Shown here: in pieces, positions 1 to 7,929 of the stretch
Layout of the letters: the number at the start of each line of letters is the position of its first letter
Numbering within the stretch: position 1 is the first letter of the stretch
Source: Verrucomicrobiota bacterium
GTDB taxonomy: Bacteria; Verrucomicrobiota; Verrucomicrobiia; Opitutales; Opitutaceae
Assembly: GCA_030916665.1 (NCBI GenBank)
Contig: JAUPWC010000251.1
Span: forward strand, 1 to 16,118
Direction: 5' to 3'
DNA length: 16,118 bases
Notes under the pieces: model-generated
Told to the model about the DNA's origin: nothing
Seen by the model: only the letters and a program-made list of their open reading frames with translations
Database searches by the model: none
Made by a program: the position numbers and the translations under genes

Positions 1-380
1 GCGCGATGGTGCACGGGACCGAGGGCTCCGCGCTGCTCGACGGCGAGTATTACGCCTTCTACGACCCGAAGAACAAGCTCATCAAGGAAGTGAAGCCCGG
101 GAGCGCCGTGGATTCGACCAACACGCTGAGCAGCACCGGACTCGAGGCCGACAAGGCGCACTTCCGGAACTTTGCCGATGCGATCCGCGAAGGAGCCAAA
201 CTCACATCGCCGATCTCCGAGGCCAATCCGAGCGTCACGATGCTGCACCTGGGCAACATTGCCGCCCGCGTCGGTCGCACCCTCCAGTGCGATCCGACCA
301 ACGGACGCATACAACACGACGCCGAGGCCGCCAAGTTGTGGCGCCGCGATTACGAGCCGGGTTGGGAGCCAAAAGTGTGA
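1..380 (+). CDS. Gfo/Idh/MocA family oxidoreductase, C-terminal fragment (cut by window edge)
   Basis: Only the last ~126 residues are present; the reading frame is open to the window edge, so the ATG at position 6 is not the real start. The C-terminal part carries a stretch like LHLGNIAARVGRTLQ, followed by a DPTNGRI segment and RRDYEPGW near the end. This is the typical tail of planctomycete and verrucomicrobial Gfo/Idh/MocA proteins that act as NAD(P)-dependent sugar or polyol dehydrogenases. The N-terminal Rossmann domain with the cofactor site and the EKP motif lies outside the window, so substrate and cofactor cannot be judged. Its stop codon (378-380) lies inside one arm of an imperfect inverted repeat. 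The next gene starts 364 bases downstream, so it probably belongs to a different transcription unit. Confidence 0.8.
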   Translation, partial: AMVHGTEGSALLDGEYYAFYDPKNKLIKEVKPGSAVDSTNTLSSTGLEADKAHFRNFADAIREGAKLTSPISEANPSVTMLHLGNIAARVGRTLQCDPTNGRIQHDAEAAKLWRRDYEPGWEPKV

Positions 381-455
381 ACCAGCAAAGTCTCTGATCC
401 AATCGCGGTCGAGCCACCTCGATCGGCGCCTCTGCCACGAGGTTTCACATTTTGG
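369..455. repeat. Imperfect 15-bp inverted repeat straddling the stop codon, with nested stem-loop
   Basis: Bases 369-383 (CCAAAAGTGTGAACC) and 441-455 (GGTTTCACATTTTGG) pair over 14 positions if one single-base bulge is allowed on each side. Nested inside, 406-413 and 418-425 form an 8-bp stem including one G-U pair with a CCAC loop. The left arm includes the stop codon of the upstream gene. No T-run follows, so it is not a classical intrinsic terminator; it may be a 3'-end RNA structure or the relic of a small repeat. Confidence 0.4.
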
Positions 456-521
456 AGCTGTGCCGCCCTCGCGCAGGCTGGCTACAGTGCCGGCAGGCTC
501 TTGTCCGCAACCCAGATATAT

Positions 522-555
522 ATTGCTGCGCCAGCTTTTGGCGTGCAGCAGCAAT
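522..555. promoter_or_regulatory. Strong stem-loop in the leader region of the operon
   Basis: ATTGCTGC at 522-529 is perfectly complementary to GCAGCAAT at 548-555. Inside it CGCCA (529-533) can pair with TGGCG (539-543) around a five-base loop, leaving a small bulge on the right side. No T-run follows. It lies about 190 bases upstream of the first operon gene and could be an operator, a leader RNA structure, or the terminator region of the upstream gene. The structure is seen in the sequence; the role is unknown. Confidence 0.4.
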
Positions 556-650
556 CCTTACCTGAGTACGGACAGGGGCAAGAGGCCGCCTGCTCCCCCG
601 AACTCCAGGCCTGCTCCGGTCGTCTCAATCGTGCGCAAATAAGCATGCCT

Positions 651-681
651 TTGCCGCCACAGACATGGCTGCTCGCGGCAA
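651..681. promoter_or_regulatory. 7-bp inverted repeat just upstream of the operon (possible operator)
   Basis: TTGCCGC at 651-657 is repeated in inverse orientation as GCGGCAA at 675-681 with 17 bases between, so the half-site centres are about 24 bases apart. The sequence ends 8 bases before a TATATT at 689-694. The position fits a repressor or activator site for the operon at 745, but no regulator gene is in the window and the repeat is short enough to be chance. Confidence 0.25.
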
Positions 682-744
682 CAAAGGCTATATTAAGCGC
701 GTTTTCGCCCGGTTCGTCTCACCCAACCTGATGCTGAAACCGAT

Positions 745-1932
745 ATGGATCACACCATGCCACGGCCAACTCCTGCCTCTCCCACTGCTGCCATCGTCGG
801 CACCGGTTTCATCGGCCCAGTTCACCTCGAGGCCTTGCGACGCCTGGCGATTCCCGTGCGCGGAATTCTTGGCTCGACGCCAGAAAAGTCCACTGCCGCC
901 GCGCGCAGCCATGGACTTGCTGTCGGCTACGCCTCCTTCGCCGAAATCCTCGCCGATCCAAACGTACAGGTCCTCCACCTCACCTCCCCCAACCGGCTCC
1001 ACCACCGGCAGGTGATCGACGCCCTAGCCGCCGGCAAACACGTGATCTGCGAGAAACCGCTCGGCATGACCTCGGCGGAGACAGCCGAACTGGTGGCGGC
1101 GGCCGCCGCGAATCCGCACCTGATCTGCGCGGTAAACTACAACATCCGCTTTTATCCCTGCATGCTGCACGCCCGGTCGCTTATCCAGCGCTGGGAACTG
1201 GGCGAGGTGTTCCACCTGCACGGCAGCTACGAGCAGGACTGGCTGCTCCTGCCGACCGATTTCAACTGGCGCGTGCTCGCAGAGGAGGGCGGCGAACTCC
1301 GCGCCGTCGGCGATGTTGGCACACACTGGCTCGATCTGGCCCAATTTGTCACCGGCTTGGAGGTGGAGGAAGTCTGCGCGGACCTCCGCACGGTCCACCC
1401 CGTGCGCCAGCGCCCCGCCCAAGGCTCGGTTGAGACTTTTTCCGGGAAGAAAGGCGCCCCACCCCCCGCGGTTAAACCCGTGGCGATCACCACCGACGAC
1501 TACGCATCGATCTTGCTGCGCTTCAAGGGTGGCGCGCGCGGCTGTGTGACGGTTTCCCAAGTCACAGCCGGCCGAAAAAACTGTGTCCGCCTGGAAGTCG
1601 CAGGCTCCAAACAGGCCCTGGCTTGGAACAGCGAGCGCCCTGATGAGCTCTGGCTGGGCCAACGCGGTGCGCCCAATCAGCTCATGTTGCGTGATCCGTC
1701 GATGCTGAGTGCGGATGTCGCCGCCTATTCGAACTACCCCGCCGGCCACGCCGAGGGTTTCCCCGACGGCTTCAAGCAACTCTACCGGGCCATCTACGCG
1801 GACATCAGCGCCGGGCGCCGTTCCGCCGAACCGCTTTATGCGACTTTTGCCGACGGTCACCGCGAACTTCTGCTTTGCGAAGCCATCGCCCGCAGCCATC
1901 GCACCGGAGCCTGGGTGAAAGTCGGATCCTGA
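745..1932 (+). CDS. Gfo/Idh/MocA family NAD(P)-dependent oxidoreductase
   Basis: The 395-residue protein has the two-domain layout of this family: an N-terminal Rossmann fold with the dinucleotide loop GTGFIG at residues 19-24, the EKP motif at 103-105 whose lysine takes part in catalysis, and a GDVGTHWLD segment at 189-197 whose His194 is the expected catalytic histidine. Family members oxidise or reduce hydroxyl groups of sugars, inositols or their derivatives in the cytoplasm. A second in-frame ATG at 757 gives a more typical start, since the first residues before AAIVGTG are Pro-rich and probably disordered; neither start has a Shine-Dalgarno sequence. It is the first gene of the plus-strand operon and is followed after 26 bases by a TIM-barrel isomerase, a pairing common in inositol and sugar-acid loci. 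The exact substrate is not predictable. Confidence 0.9.
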   Translation: MDHTMPRPTPASPTAAIVGTGFIGPVHLEALRRLAIPVRGILGSTPEKSTAAARSHGLAVGYASFAEILADPNVQVLHLTSPNRLHHRQVIDALAAGKHVICEKPLGMTSAETAELVAAAAANPHLICAVNYNIRFYPCMLHARSLIQRWELGEVFHLHGSYEQDWLLLPTDFNWRVLAEEGGELRAVGDVGTHWLDLAQFVTGLEVEEVCADLRTVHPVRQRPAQGSVETFSGKKGAPPPAVKPVAITTDDYASILLRFKGGARGCVTVSQVTAGRKNCVRLEVAGSKQALAWNSERPDELWLGQRGAPNQLMLRDPSMLSADVAAYSNYPAGHAEGFPDGFKQLYRAIYADISAGRRSAEPLYATFADGHRELLLCEAIARSHRTGAWVKVGS

Positions 1933-1958
1933 AAAACTGTTAACCCCATCCCTACCCC

Positions 1959-2876
1959 ATGAAATTAGGATTCGTTTCCGCCATTCTGCCTGATCAGTCC
2001 CTCGACGAAGTGCTGGCCTTCGCCAGGGCCAACCGTTTTCAAACAGTTGAGATCATGTGCTGGCCCGTCGGCAAGGCCGAGCGCCGCTACGCGGGCGTGA
2101 CCCACATTGATGTCACGACCCTCGACGCCGCCGGCGCCGCCGCCATCCGGGCGAAATTCACCGCCGCCGGCATCGGCCTTTCGGGACTTGGTTACTATCC
2201 CAACCCGCTCACCCCTGATGCAGCCGAAGCGGCCGTGTACATCGAACACCTGAAGAAGGTGATCTCTGCTGCCGCCCTGTTGGGCGTGAATCAGGTCAAC
2301 ACCTTCATCGGCCGTGACCCGGCTCGTTCGCTCGCCGACAACTGGCAGGTGTTCGAGGAACGCTGGCCGGTCATCGTTTGCCATGCCGAGCAAACGGGGG
2401 TGCGGATCGGCATCGAGAACTGTCCGATGTTCTTCAGTCAGGACGAGTGGCCCGGCGGGAAGAACCTCGCCACCTCTCCGCGCAATTGGCGGGAACTCTT
2501 CCGCCGCATCCCCAGTCCGGCCCTCGGTCTAAATTATGATCCGTCTCATCTGGCCTGGCAGATGATGGATCCGATCAGCCCACTGCGGGAGTTCGCCAGT
2601 CGCATCTTCCATGTCCACGCCAAGGATGTTCAGATCGATCGGGCAAAGCTGAACGACGTCGGCATCATGGCCACGCCCTTGGAGTTTCACCAACCGGTGC
2701 TGCCCGGCCGGGGTGTGGTCGACTGGCCCCTCTTTTTCCAGACCCTTTCCGCCATTGGCTACCAGGGGCCCGTTTGCATTGAGGTCGAAGACCGCGCCTA
2801 TGAGGGCTCCCTCGAATCCCGGCAAAGGGCGCTGCGCGAAAGCGGGGCATTCCTGCAGCCGCTCCTGTCCAGATGA
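1959..2876 (+). CDS. Sugar phosphate isomerase/epimerase-like TIM barrel (AP endonuclease family 2 fold)
   Basis: This 305-residue protein belongs to the xylose-isomerase-like TIM-barrel superfamily that includes IolE, IolI, hydroxypyruvate isomerase and ketose 3-epimerases. The expected metal-binding carboxylates and histidines are visible: Glu153 in IGIEN, Asp194 and His197 in YDPSHL, His218 and His220 in HVHAKD, and Glu275 in CIEVED. The enzyme probably isomerises, epimerises or dehydrates a keto-sugar or keto-polyol with a divalent metal. Its stop codon overlaps the ATG of the ROK kinase gene by four bases (ATGA), so the two are very likely translationally coupled. The leader is pyrimidine-rich (ACCCCATCCCTACCCC) and has no Shine-Dalgarno sequence. 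The specific reaction (IolE-like dehydration or simple isomerisation) cannot be told apart here. Confidence 0.87.
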   Translation: MKLGFVSAILPDQSLDEVLAFARANRFQTVEIMCWPVGKAERRYAGVTHIDVTTLDAAGAAAIRAKFTAAGIGLSGLGYYPNPLTPDAAEAAVYIEHLKKVISAAALLGVNQVNTFIGRDPARSLADNWQVFEERWPVIVCHAEQTGVRIGIENCPMFFSQDEWPGGKNLATSPRNWRELFRRIPSPALGLNYDPSHLAWQMMDPISPLREFASRIFHVHAKDVQIDRAKLNDVGIMATPLEFHQPVLPGRGVVDWPLFFQTLSAIGYQGPVCIEVEDRAYEGSLESRQRALRESGAFLQPLLSR

Positions 2877-3853
2877 GCCCGGATAAGAAGAGACTGTTTG
2901 CCGGCGTCGATCTCGGTGGCACCAACTTCACCGTCGGTTTCGGCGACGCCAGCGGCCAACTCGTGGCCGAGGAAAAGCAGCCGACGGCGAGTCATGAAGG
3001 TCCGGCGGCCGTGGTGGAACGCATCGCCGATACGATCGACCGCCTGGCGGCCCGGGCCGGACAACGGCCGGCCGCGGTGGGGCTCGGCGTGCCCGGTCTG
3101 GTGGATGTCCCCACCGGCGTGACTCGTTTTCTGCCCAATTTGCCGACCCAATGGCGCGATGTGCATGTGGGGGCGAATCTTTCCGCCCGACTGAAATGCC
3201 CCGTGTATCTGTTGAATGATGCCCGGGCGGCGACCTTGGGTGAATTCATGTTCGGCCACGGACGGGACGTCCAGTCCATGATCTTGTTCACCCTGGGCAC
3301 CGGTGTTGGCGGGGGAGTGGTCATTGACGGACAACTTCGGCTGGGCCCGTTGGGAGCGGCGGGTGAGCTGGGCCACATTTGCGTGCAACCGGACGGCCCG
3401 TGGTGCAGCTGCGGCAGCCAGGGTTGCTTGGAAACGCTGGTGAGCGGACCGGCCCTGACCGCCGAGGGCATCCGCCTCCTTCTCAGTGGCAATGCCCCCC
3501 GCTTGCACGAGCTCTGCGCCGGTGATGTCGCCCGGGTCAGCTGCGAACTCATGGGAGCGGCGGCGCGGGCCGGCGATCCCGGCGTGCAGGCCGCCCTCGA
3601 CCGCGCCGGCAGCTACCTGGGACAGGTGGCGGCGGGCGTGGTGCTGACCCTGCATCCTGAGCTGATTGTCCTCGGTGGCGGCGTGGCGGCGTTGGACGAC
3701 CTGCTGATCGTCCCGCTTCGTCGCACTCTCCTGCAGCGGGTGAAAATGTTTCCCCCCGACGATATCCGCATTTTGCGCTCCCAACTCGGAACTCGCGCCG
3801 GCGTCTTGGGCGGTCTCGCCGTCGCGGTCCAAGGCGGCGTGCGCCGAGCATAG
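2873..3853 (+). CDS. ROK family sugar kinase (glucokinase-like)
   Basis: The 326-residue protein shows all hallmarks of a catalytically active ROK kinase: the phosphate loop DLGGTN at 13-18, the catalytic Asn-Asp pair at 115-116, the GTGVGGG ATP-binding stretch near 142-148, the substrate-binding ELGH at 165-168 and a complete zinc motif with Cys178, Cys180 and Cys185. There is no N-terminal helix-turn-helix, so it is a kinase and not a ROK repressor. It would phosphorylate a hexose or hexose-like compound with ATP. It overlaps the preceding isomerase gene by four bases. In this operon it takes the place a PfkB-type kinase (IolC) holds in inositol loci, upstream of an aldolase that would need a phosphorylated substrate. 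Sugar specificity is unknown; glucokinase is only the nearest label. Confidence 0.92.
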   Translation: MSPDKKRLFAGVDLGGTNFTVGFGDASGQLVAEEKQPTASHEGPAAVVERIADTIDRLAARAGQRPAAVGLGVPGLVDVPTGVTRFLPNLPTQWRDVHVGANLSARLKCPVYLLNDARAATLGEFMFGHGRDVQSMILFTLGTGVGGGVVIDGQLRLGPLGAAGELGHICVQPDGPWCSCGSQGCLETLVSGPALTAEGIRLLLSGNAPRLHELCAGDVARVSCELMGAAARAGDPGVQAALDRAGSYLGQVAAGVVLTLHPELIVLGGGVAALDDLLIVPLRRTLLQRVKMFPPDDIRILRSQLGTRAGVLGGLAVAVQGGVRRA

Positions 3854-3890
3854 TAACTTCTCCCGCAATCAACCTTTTGATCCCAAATCT

Positions 3891-5372
3891 ATGAATCCAT
3901 CAGCTTCCACGGCCCCGACGCTCAAGGCGGTCGATCACTACATTGGCGGTCAACGCCTGCCTAGCTCCGGCGCGGCCGGCACAACCTTGAATTCCCCGGT
4001 GGATGGCAAGCCTCTGGGTCTTCTCCATCCCGCCTCGACCGCCGAGTTGGACCAAACCGTGGCGGCGGCTCAAAAGGCCTTCCTTGAGTGGCGCGCCACC
4101 CCGGTGAAGGAACGGGTGCAACCGCTCTTCCGCTTCAAGCAGCTCGTCGAAGACAACATCGCCGAACTCTCGCAACTCGTCACAGCCGAGAACGGCAAGA
4201 CCCCGGCCGAGTCCGAGGCCGGCATTCGCAAGGGCCTTGAGGTCGTCGAGTATGCCACTTCCCTGCCGCAGCTCATCACCGGCGAACTCCTGGAAGTGAG
4301 CAGCGGGGTCGACTGCTACACGCGCAGCTACCCGCTCGGCGTCACCGTCGGCATCACCCCGTTTAATTTCCCGGCGATGGTCCCCTTTTGGATGTTCCCC
4401 TTGGCGATCGCGACAGGAAACAGCTTCATCCTGAAGCCGTCTGACCAGGTTCCGTTCACGCCCCTGCGGCTGGCCGAGCTGCTGAGCCAGGCCGGGCTGC
4501 CGGCCGGTGTCTTTAACGTGCTGCAGGGCGGACGCGAGACCGTCGAGGCTCTGCTCGATCATCGCGGCATCGCCGCCGCCGCCTTTGTCGGCTCCACCCC
4601 GGTGGCCCGCACGGTCTACGCCCGCGGTACCGCCGCCGGCAAACGCATGCTGGCCCTCGGTGGAGCCAAAAACCATCTCGTCGTCATGCCGGATGCCGAT
4701 CCGGAGGTCACGGCCCGCAACGTCGTCAGTTCCGCCATGGGCTGCGCCGGCCAGCGCTGCATGGCCGCCAGCGTGCTGCTCGCCGTCGGCAACTGCGACC
4801 ATATCATCGACGCCATCATCAATGTGGCTCGCGGCATCCGCTTGGGCCAGGACATGGGCGCCATCATCAACCCGAAGGCGCGCGACCGCATCGTCGGCTA
4901 CATTGACCGCGCTGCCGCCGGGTCCACCAAGGTCCTGCTCGACGGCCGCGGCGCCAAGGTGGCGGGCAAGGAGGGCGGCAACTACGTCGGCCCCACCATC
5001 ATTGACGGCGTGGTGCCCGGCCAGGAATGGGCCTGCGACGAGATCTTCGGACCGGTGCTCTCCATCCTGCGGGTGAAGACCCTGGACGAGGCGCTCGCGA
5101 TCGAGAACGCCAGCCACTTCGGCAACGCCGCCGCCATCTACACCAGCGATGGCGGCACCGCCGCCTACTTCGAGGCCCGGGCCAACGCCGGCATGGTCGG
5201 CATCAACATCGGCGTGCCGGTGCCCCGCGAACCCTTCGCCTTCGGCGGCTGGAACGAATCCCGTTTCGGCATCGGCGACATCACCGGCCGCGATGGCCTG
5301 GCTTTCTGGACCAAGACCCGGAAGGTCACGAAAAAATGGTCCGCCGCCTCCGCCAAGAACTGGATGAGCTGA
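3891..5372 (+). CDS. mmsA: Methylmalonate/malonate-semialdehyde dehydrogenase (CoA-acylating)
   Basis: The 493-residue enzyme is a member of the CoA-acylating branch of the aldehyde dehydrogenase superfamily (MmsA/IolA). It has the family signature GVTVGITPFNFP around 150-161 with Asn159, Lys182 in the NAD pocket, the catalytic cysteine Cys290 in GQRCMA, and the diagnostic GINIGVPVPREPFAFGGW segment. The ELGG glutamate used as general base by hydrolytic ALDHs is replaced (LALGGAKNH around 254-262), as expected when CoA rather than water attacks the thioester. The reaction would be malonate or methylmalonate semialdehyde plus CoA and NAD to acetyl- or propionyl-CoA, CO2 and NADH. In inositol loci this is the last step (IolA). 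Start at 3891 has no Shine-Dalgarno; the gap to the kinase gene is 37 bases and to the next gene 13 bases. Confidence 0.93.
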   Translation: MNPSASTAPTLKAVDHYIGGQRLPSSGAAGTTLNSPVDGKPLGLLHPASTAELDQTVAAAQKAFLEWRATPVKERVQPLFRFKQLVEDNIAELSQLVTAENGKTPAESEAGIRKGLEVVEYATSLPQLITGELLEVSSGVDCYTRSYPLGVTVGITPFNFPAMVPFWMFPLAIATGNSFILKPSDQVPFTPLRLAELLSQAGLPAGVFNVLQGGRETVEALLDHRGIAAAAFVGSTPVARTVYARGTAAGKRMLALGGAKNHLVVMPDADPEVTARNVVSSAMGCAGQRCMAASVLLAVGNCDHIIDAIINVARGIRLGQDMGAIINPKARDRIVGYIDRAAAGSTKVLLDGRGAKVAGKEGGNYVGPTIIDGVVPGQEWACDEIFGPVLSILRVKTLDEALAIENASHFGNAAAIYTSDGGTAAYFEARANAGMVGINIGVPVPREPFAFGGWNESRFGIGDITGRDGLAFWTKTRKVTKKWSAASAKNWMS

Positions 5373-5385
5373 ACCCAATCTTCCC

Positions 5386-6432
5386 ATGAAAGCTGCTGTC
5401 TATCTCGGAAAAGAACAACTGCCCGTCCAAACCGTCGCCGACCCCACCCTCGACGATGGGGAAATGCTGCTGGCCATCGACTCATGCAGTGTTTGCGGCA
5501 CCGACCTGCGCACCTATCGCCATGGTGACGCCAAAATCAAGCCGCCGCGGATCCTGGGCCACGAGTTCTGCGGCCGCGAGGTCGAATCACGCGCCCCCGA
5601 CTCCCCCATCAAGGTCGGTGATCGGGTTGTCATGTACATCGTGCTCGTCAGTGGCACGGACCGCTATGTCGAGGCGGGGCGCGCCAACCTGACGGCGAAC
5701 CGCACCACCATTTCCTATCATCATGACGGGGCCTTCGCTCCGCTCATGAAGGTACCCGCCCTCGCCGTTCGTCAGGGCAATCTCTTCAAGGTCACCAACG
5801 ACCTCCCTTCCGATCACCTCAGTGTGGCGGAGCCGCTGGGCTGTTGCATGAACGCCCACAGCCGTCTCGGCATCGGCCTCAAGGACACGGTCGCCGTCAT
5901 CGGTGCCGGTCCCATTGGCATCATGCATGCCACGCTCGCCCGCCTGCAGGGCGCGCAACAGGTCATCGTCCTCGACAACAATCCGCGCCGGCTCGAAATG
6001 GCCCGCGCGTTCGACATCGACGCCACCGTGCTGGTCAAGCCTGACGGCTCCCACCGCGAGGAAGTGGCCCGCCTCACGGGCGGCTTCGGCCCGGATGTCG
6101 TAATCGTCGCGGTCAGTGCGGCCGCCGCCCAGAACGACGCCCTCGAAATTGCCGGCAAGGCCGGGCGCGTGAACTTCTTTGCCGGTCTGCCGAAGTCGGC
6201 GCCGACCGCCACGCTCAACGTGAACACCATCCACTACAAGGAACTCGAGATCAGCGGCTCCTATTCGGAGAAGAAGAGCGATTTCCAGGCGGCCTTCGCG
6301 CTGATCAACAGCGGCCGCTTCCCCGCCGGCAAGATCGTCACCCACACCCTGCCGCTCGCCCGGATCGAAGAGGCCTTCGGCCTGATGGAGTCCGGTGAAG
6401 CCCTCAAGGTCTGCATTCATCCGCAACTGTAA
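5386..6432 (+). CDS. Zinc-dependent alcohol/polyol dehydrogenase (MDR family, sorbitol/idonate dehydrogenase-like)
   Basis: The 348-residue medium-chain dehydrogenase keeps the catalytic zinc site: Cys37 in CGTD, His59-Glu60 in GHE, and Glu149 in AEPLG. The Rossmann loop GAGPIG is at 173-178, followed by an LDNNPRR segment whose acidic residue at the end of strand beta-2 favours NAD. The lobe that in most relatives binds a structural zinc through four cysteines is present but all four are replaced (Ser89, Asp92, Val95, Thr103). The likely reaction is reversible oxidation of a secondary hydroxyl in a polyol, sugar acid or keto-inositol, or reduction of a small ketone. It is preceded by a 13-base gap with no Shine-Dalgarno and followed after 18 bases by an aldehyde dehydrogenase. 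Substrate is not predictable; L-idonate 5-dehydrogenase, sorbitol dehydrogenase and IolM-like enzymes are the closest classes I would consider. Confidence 0.88.
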   Translation: MKAAVYLGKEQLPVQTVADPTLDDGEMLLAIDSCSVCGTDLRTYRHGDAKIKPPRILGHEFCGREVESRAPDSPIKVGDRVVMYIVLVSGTDRYVEAGRANLTANRTTISYHHDGAFAPLMKVPALAVRQGNLFKVTNDLPSDHLSVAEPLGCCMNAHSRLGIGLKDTVAVIGAGPIGIMHATLARLQGAQQVIVLDNNPRRLEMARAFDIDATVLVKPDGSHREEVARLTGGFGPDVVIVAVSAAAAQNDALEIAGKAGRVNFFAGLPKSAPTATLNVNTIHYKELEISGSYSEKKSDFQAAFALINSGRFPAGKIVTHTLPLARIEEAFGLMESGEALKVCIHPQL

Positions 6433-6450
6433 TCCGATTCCTTTTTCGCC

Positions 6451-7911
6451 ATGCCACTTACTGAAACCATCCACGAAATCCGCAACCTCATCGACGGCCG
6501 ACCGTGCCCCGCTGCTGATGGCGCGACCTTCACCATCAAGTCTCCGGCCACCGGTGAGCCGATCGGCCAGATTGCCAAGGCCGGTCAAGCGGATGTCGAC
6601 CGGGCCGTCGGCTCCGCGCAAAGCGCGTTTCCCGTTTGGGCCGCACTTACCGCCTACGAGCGCCAGAAGATCATCACCAAGGCAACGGGCTATGTGCGCA
6701 CGCGCGCCGACCACATCGGCCGCCTCATGGCGCTGGAGCAGGGTAAACCGCTCGCCCAGTCGGTTTCGGAGATCGGCGGCTCCTGCGACACCCTGGACTA
6801 CTACGCCGCCGAGGGCGTCCGCATCGAGGGCGTCATCAGCCCCACCGAGGATCGCGCCTACCGTTCTTCCATCATTTATCAGCCGGTGGGCGTCTGCGCC
6901 CTCATCACGCCTTGGAACTACCCGGTCTCCCTGCTGAGTTGGAAACTCGGCCCGGCCCTGGCCACAGGATGCACGGTGGTCGTCAAGCCCACGACGGTCA
7001 CGCCGATGTCGCCGACCGCTTTCTGCCAGGCCCTCGTCGAGGGGGGCATTCCGGCCGGTGTCATCAATGTGCTCAACGGCCCCGGCGCCTCGCTGGGTGA
7101 GGCGCTCATGCAGCATCCGTTGGTCAAGAAGATCGCCATGACCGGGTCCAGCGAAGTGGGTAAACGGATCATGCAGGTCGTCTCCCCTTTCCTCAAAAAG
7201 GTGTCCCTCGAACTGGGCGGCCACTGTCCGGCCATTGTCTGCGCCGATGCGGATCTCGACCTCGCCGCCAAGATCATCGCCTACAAGGGATTCAGGAACT
7301 GCGGCCAATCCTGCAGCTCCGTGAACCGCGTCTATGCCCATCGCTCCATTCACGACGCGCTCGTCGCGAAATTGAAGGCCATTGGGGAAAAGATGACGAT
7401 TGGTGACGGCATTACCGATCCGAAGGTGGACCTCGGGCCCATGGCCACCGCCAGCGGACCCGAGACGTCTCTGGCTCATGTGAAGGACGCCGTGCAGAAG
7501 GGCGCCAAACTGGTTACCGGCGGCCAGCGTCTCACCGGCGCGGCGTTCGCCGCAGGCCACTATTTCCCGCCCACCATCCTCACCGGTTGCTCCGCCGACA
7601 TGCTTGTCATGCGCGACGAGACTTTCGGCCCCGTGATCCCCTTCCAGGCGTTCGACACGAACGAACAGGCGATCGCCCTCGCCAATGACACGACCTACGG
7701 GCTCGCCGCCTATCTTTTCACCAAGGATCATGCCGCCACCGTAAAGATCTCGGAGGCCTTGGAAGCGGGCACCGTCTGCGTCAACCACGGCGCCGTGAAT
7801 ACCAATTACGGTCCCTACGCCGGCTGGAAGGACAGCGGCTACGGCGTCGAATTGTCCCGCAAGGCGGTCTTCGAATACCTCAAGACCAAGCACATCAAGA
7901 CCGCGATCTGA
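6451..7911 (+). CDS. NAD(P)-dependent aldehyde dehydrogenase (hydrolytic)
   Basis: This 486-residue protein is a classical aldehyde dehydrogenase: PWNYP at 154-158 with Asn156, Lys179 in VVVKP, the GSSEVG cofactor loop at 232-237, the general base Glu254 in LELGG, catalytic Cys288 in GQSCSS, and ETFGPV near 390. In contrast to the MmsA homologue earlier in the operon it keeps the glutamate base, so it should release a free acid. Succinate-semialdehyde, glycolaldehyde and lactaldehyde dehydrogenases are the nearest functional classes; the small-aldehyde product of the neighbouring aldolase or of a radical lyase would be a sensible substrate (inference). It is spaced 18 bases from both neighbours, with pyrimidine-rich leaders. 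Confidence 0.92.
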   Translation: MPLTETIHEIRNLIDGRPCPAADGATFTIKSPATGEPIGQIAKAGQADVDRAVGSAQSAFPVWAALTAYERQKIITKATGYVRTRADHIGRLMALEQGKPLAQSVSEIGGSCDTLDYYAAEGVRIEGVISPTEDRAYRSSIIYQPVGVCALITPWNYPVSLLSWKLGPALATGCTVVVKPTTVTPMSPTAFCQALVEGGIPAGVINVLNGPGASLGEALMQHPLVKKIAMTGSSEVGKRIMQVVSPFLKKVSLELGGHCPAIVCADADLDLAAKIIAYKGFRNCGQSCSSVNRVYAHRSIHDALVAKLKAIGEKMTIGDGITDPKVDLGPMATASGPETSLAHVKDAVQKGAKLVTGGQRLTGAAFAAGHYFPPTILTGCSADMLVMRDETFGPVIPFQAFDTNEQAIALANDTTYGLAAYLFTKDHAATVKISEALEAGTVCVNHGAVNTNYGPYAGWKDSGYGVELSRKAVFEYLKTKHIKTAI

Positions 7912-7929
7912 GATCTCCCAGTCTCCCCC

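Larger units (their letters stand above)
381..744. other. Intergenic region without a recognisable gene
   Basis: About 360 bases separate the partial dehydrogenase from the seven-gene operon. The short reading frames here match no family I recognise and are overlapped by inverted repeats (listed separately at 369-455, 522-555 and 651-681). This is where the operon promoter must lie. A TATATT at 689-694 resembles a -10 hexamer, but I see no convincing -35 at 16-18 bases spacing, so I do not call a promoter. Confidence 0.6.

Noticed and set aside
651..694. Sigma-70 promoter with TTGCCG (651) and TATATT (689)
   Set aside because: The spacing is 32 bases, far from 16-18, and no better -35 hexamer is placed correctly.
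3900..5387. 495-codon open frame on the minus strand opposite mmsA
   Set aside because: Mirror of the GC-rich codon pattern of a clear aldehyde dehydrogenase gene; Gly/Ala/Asp-rich with no motif.
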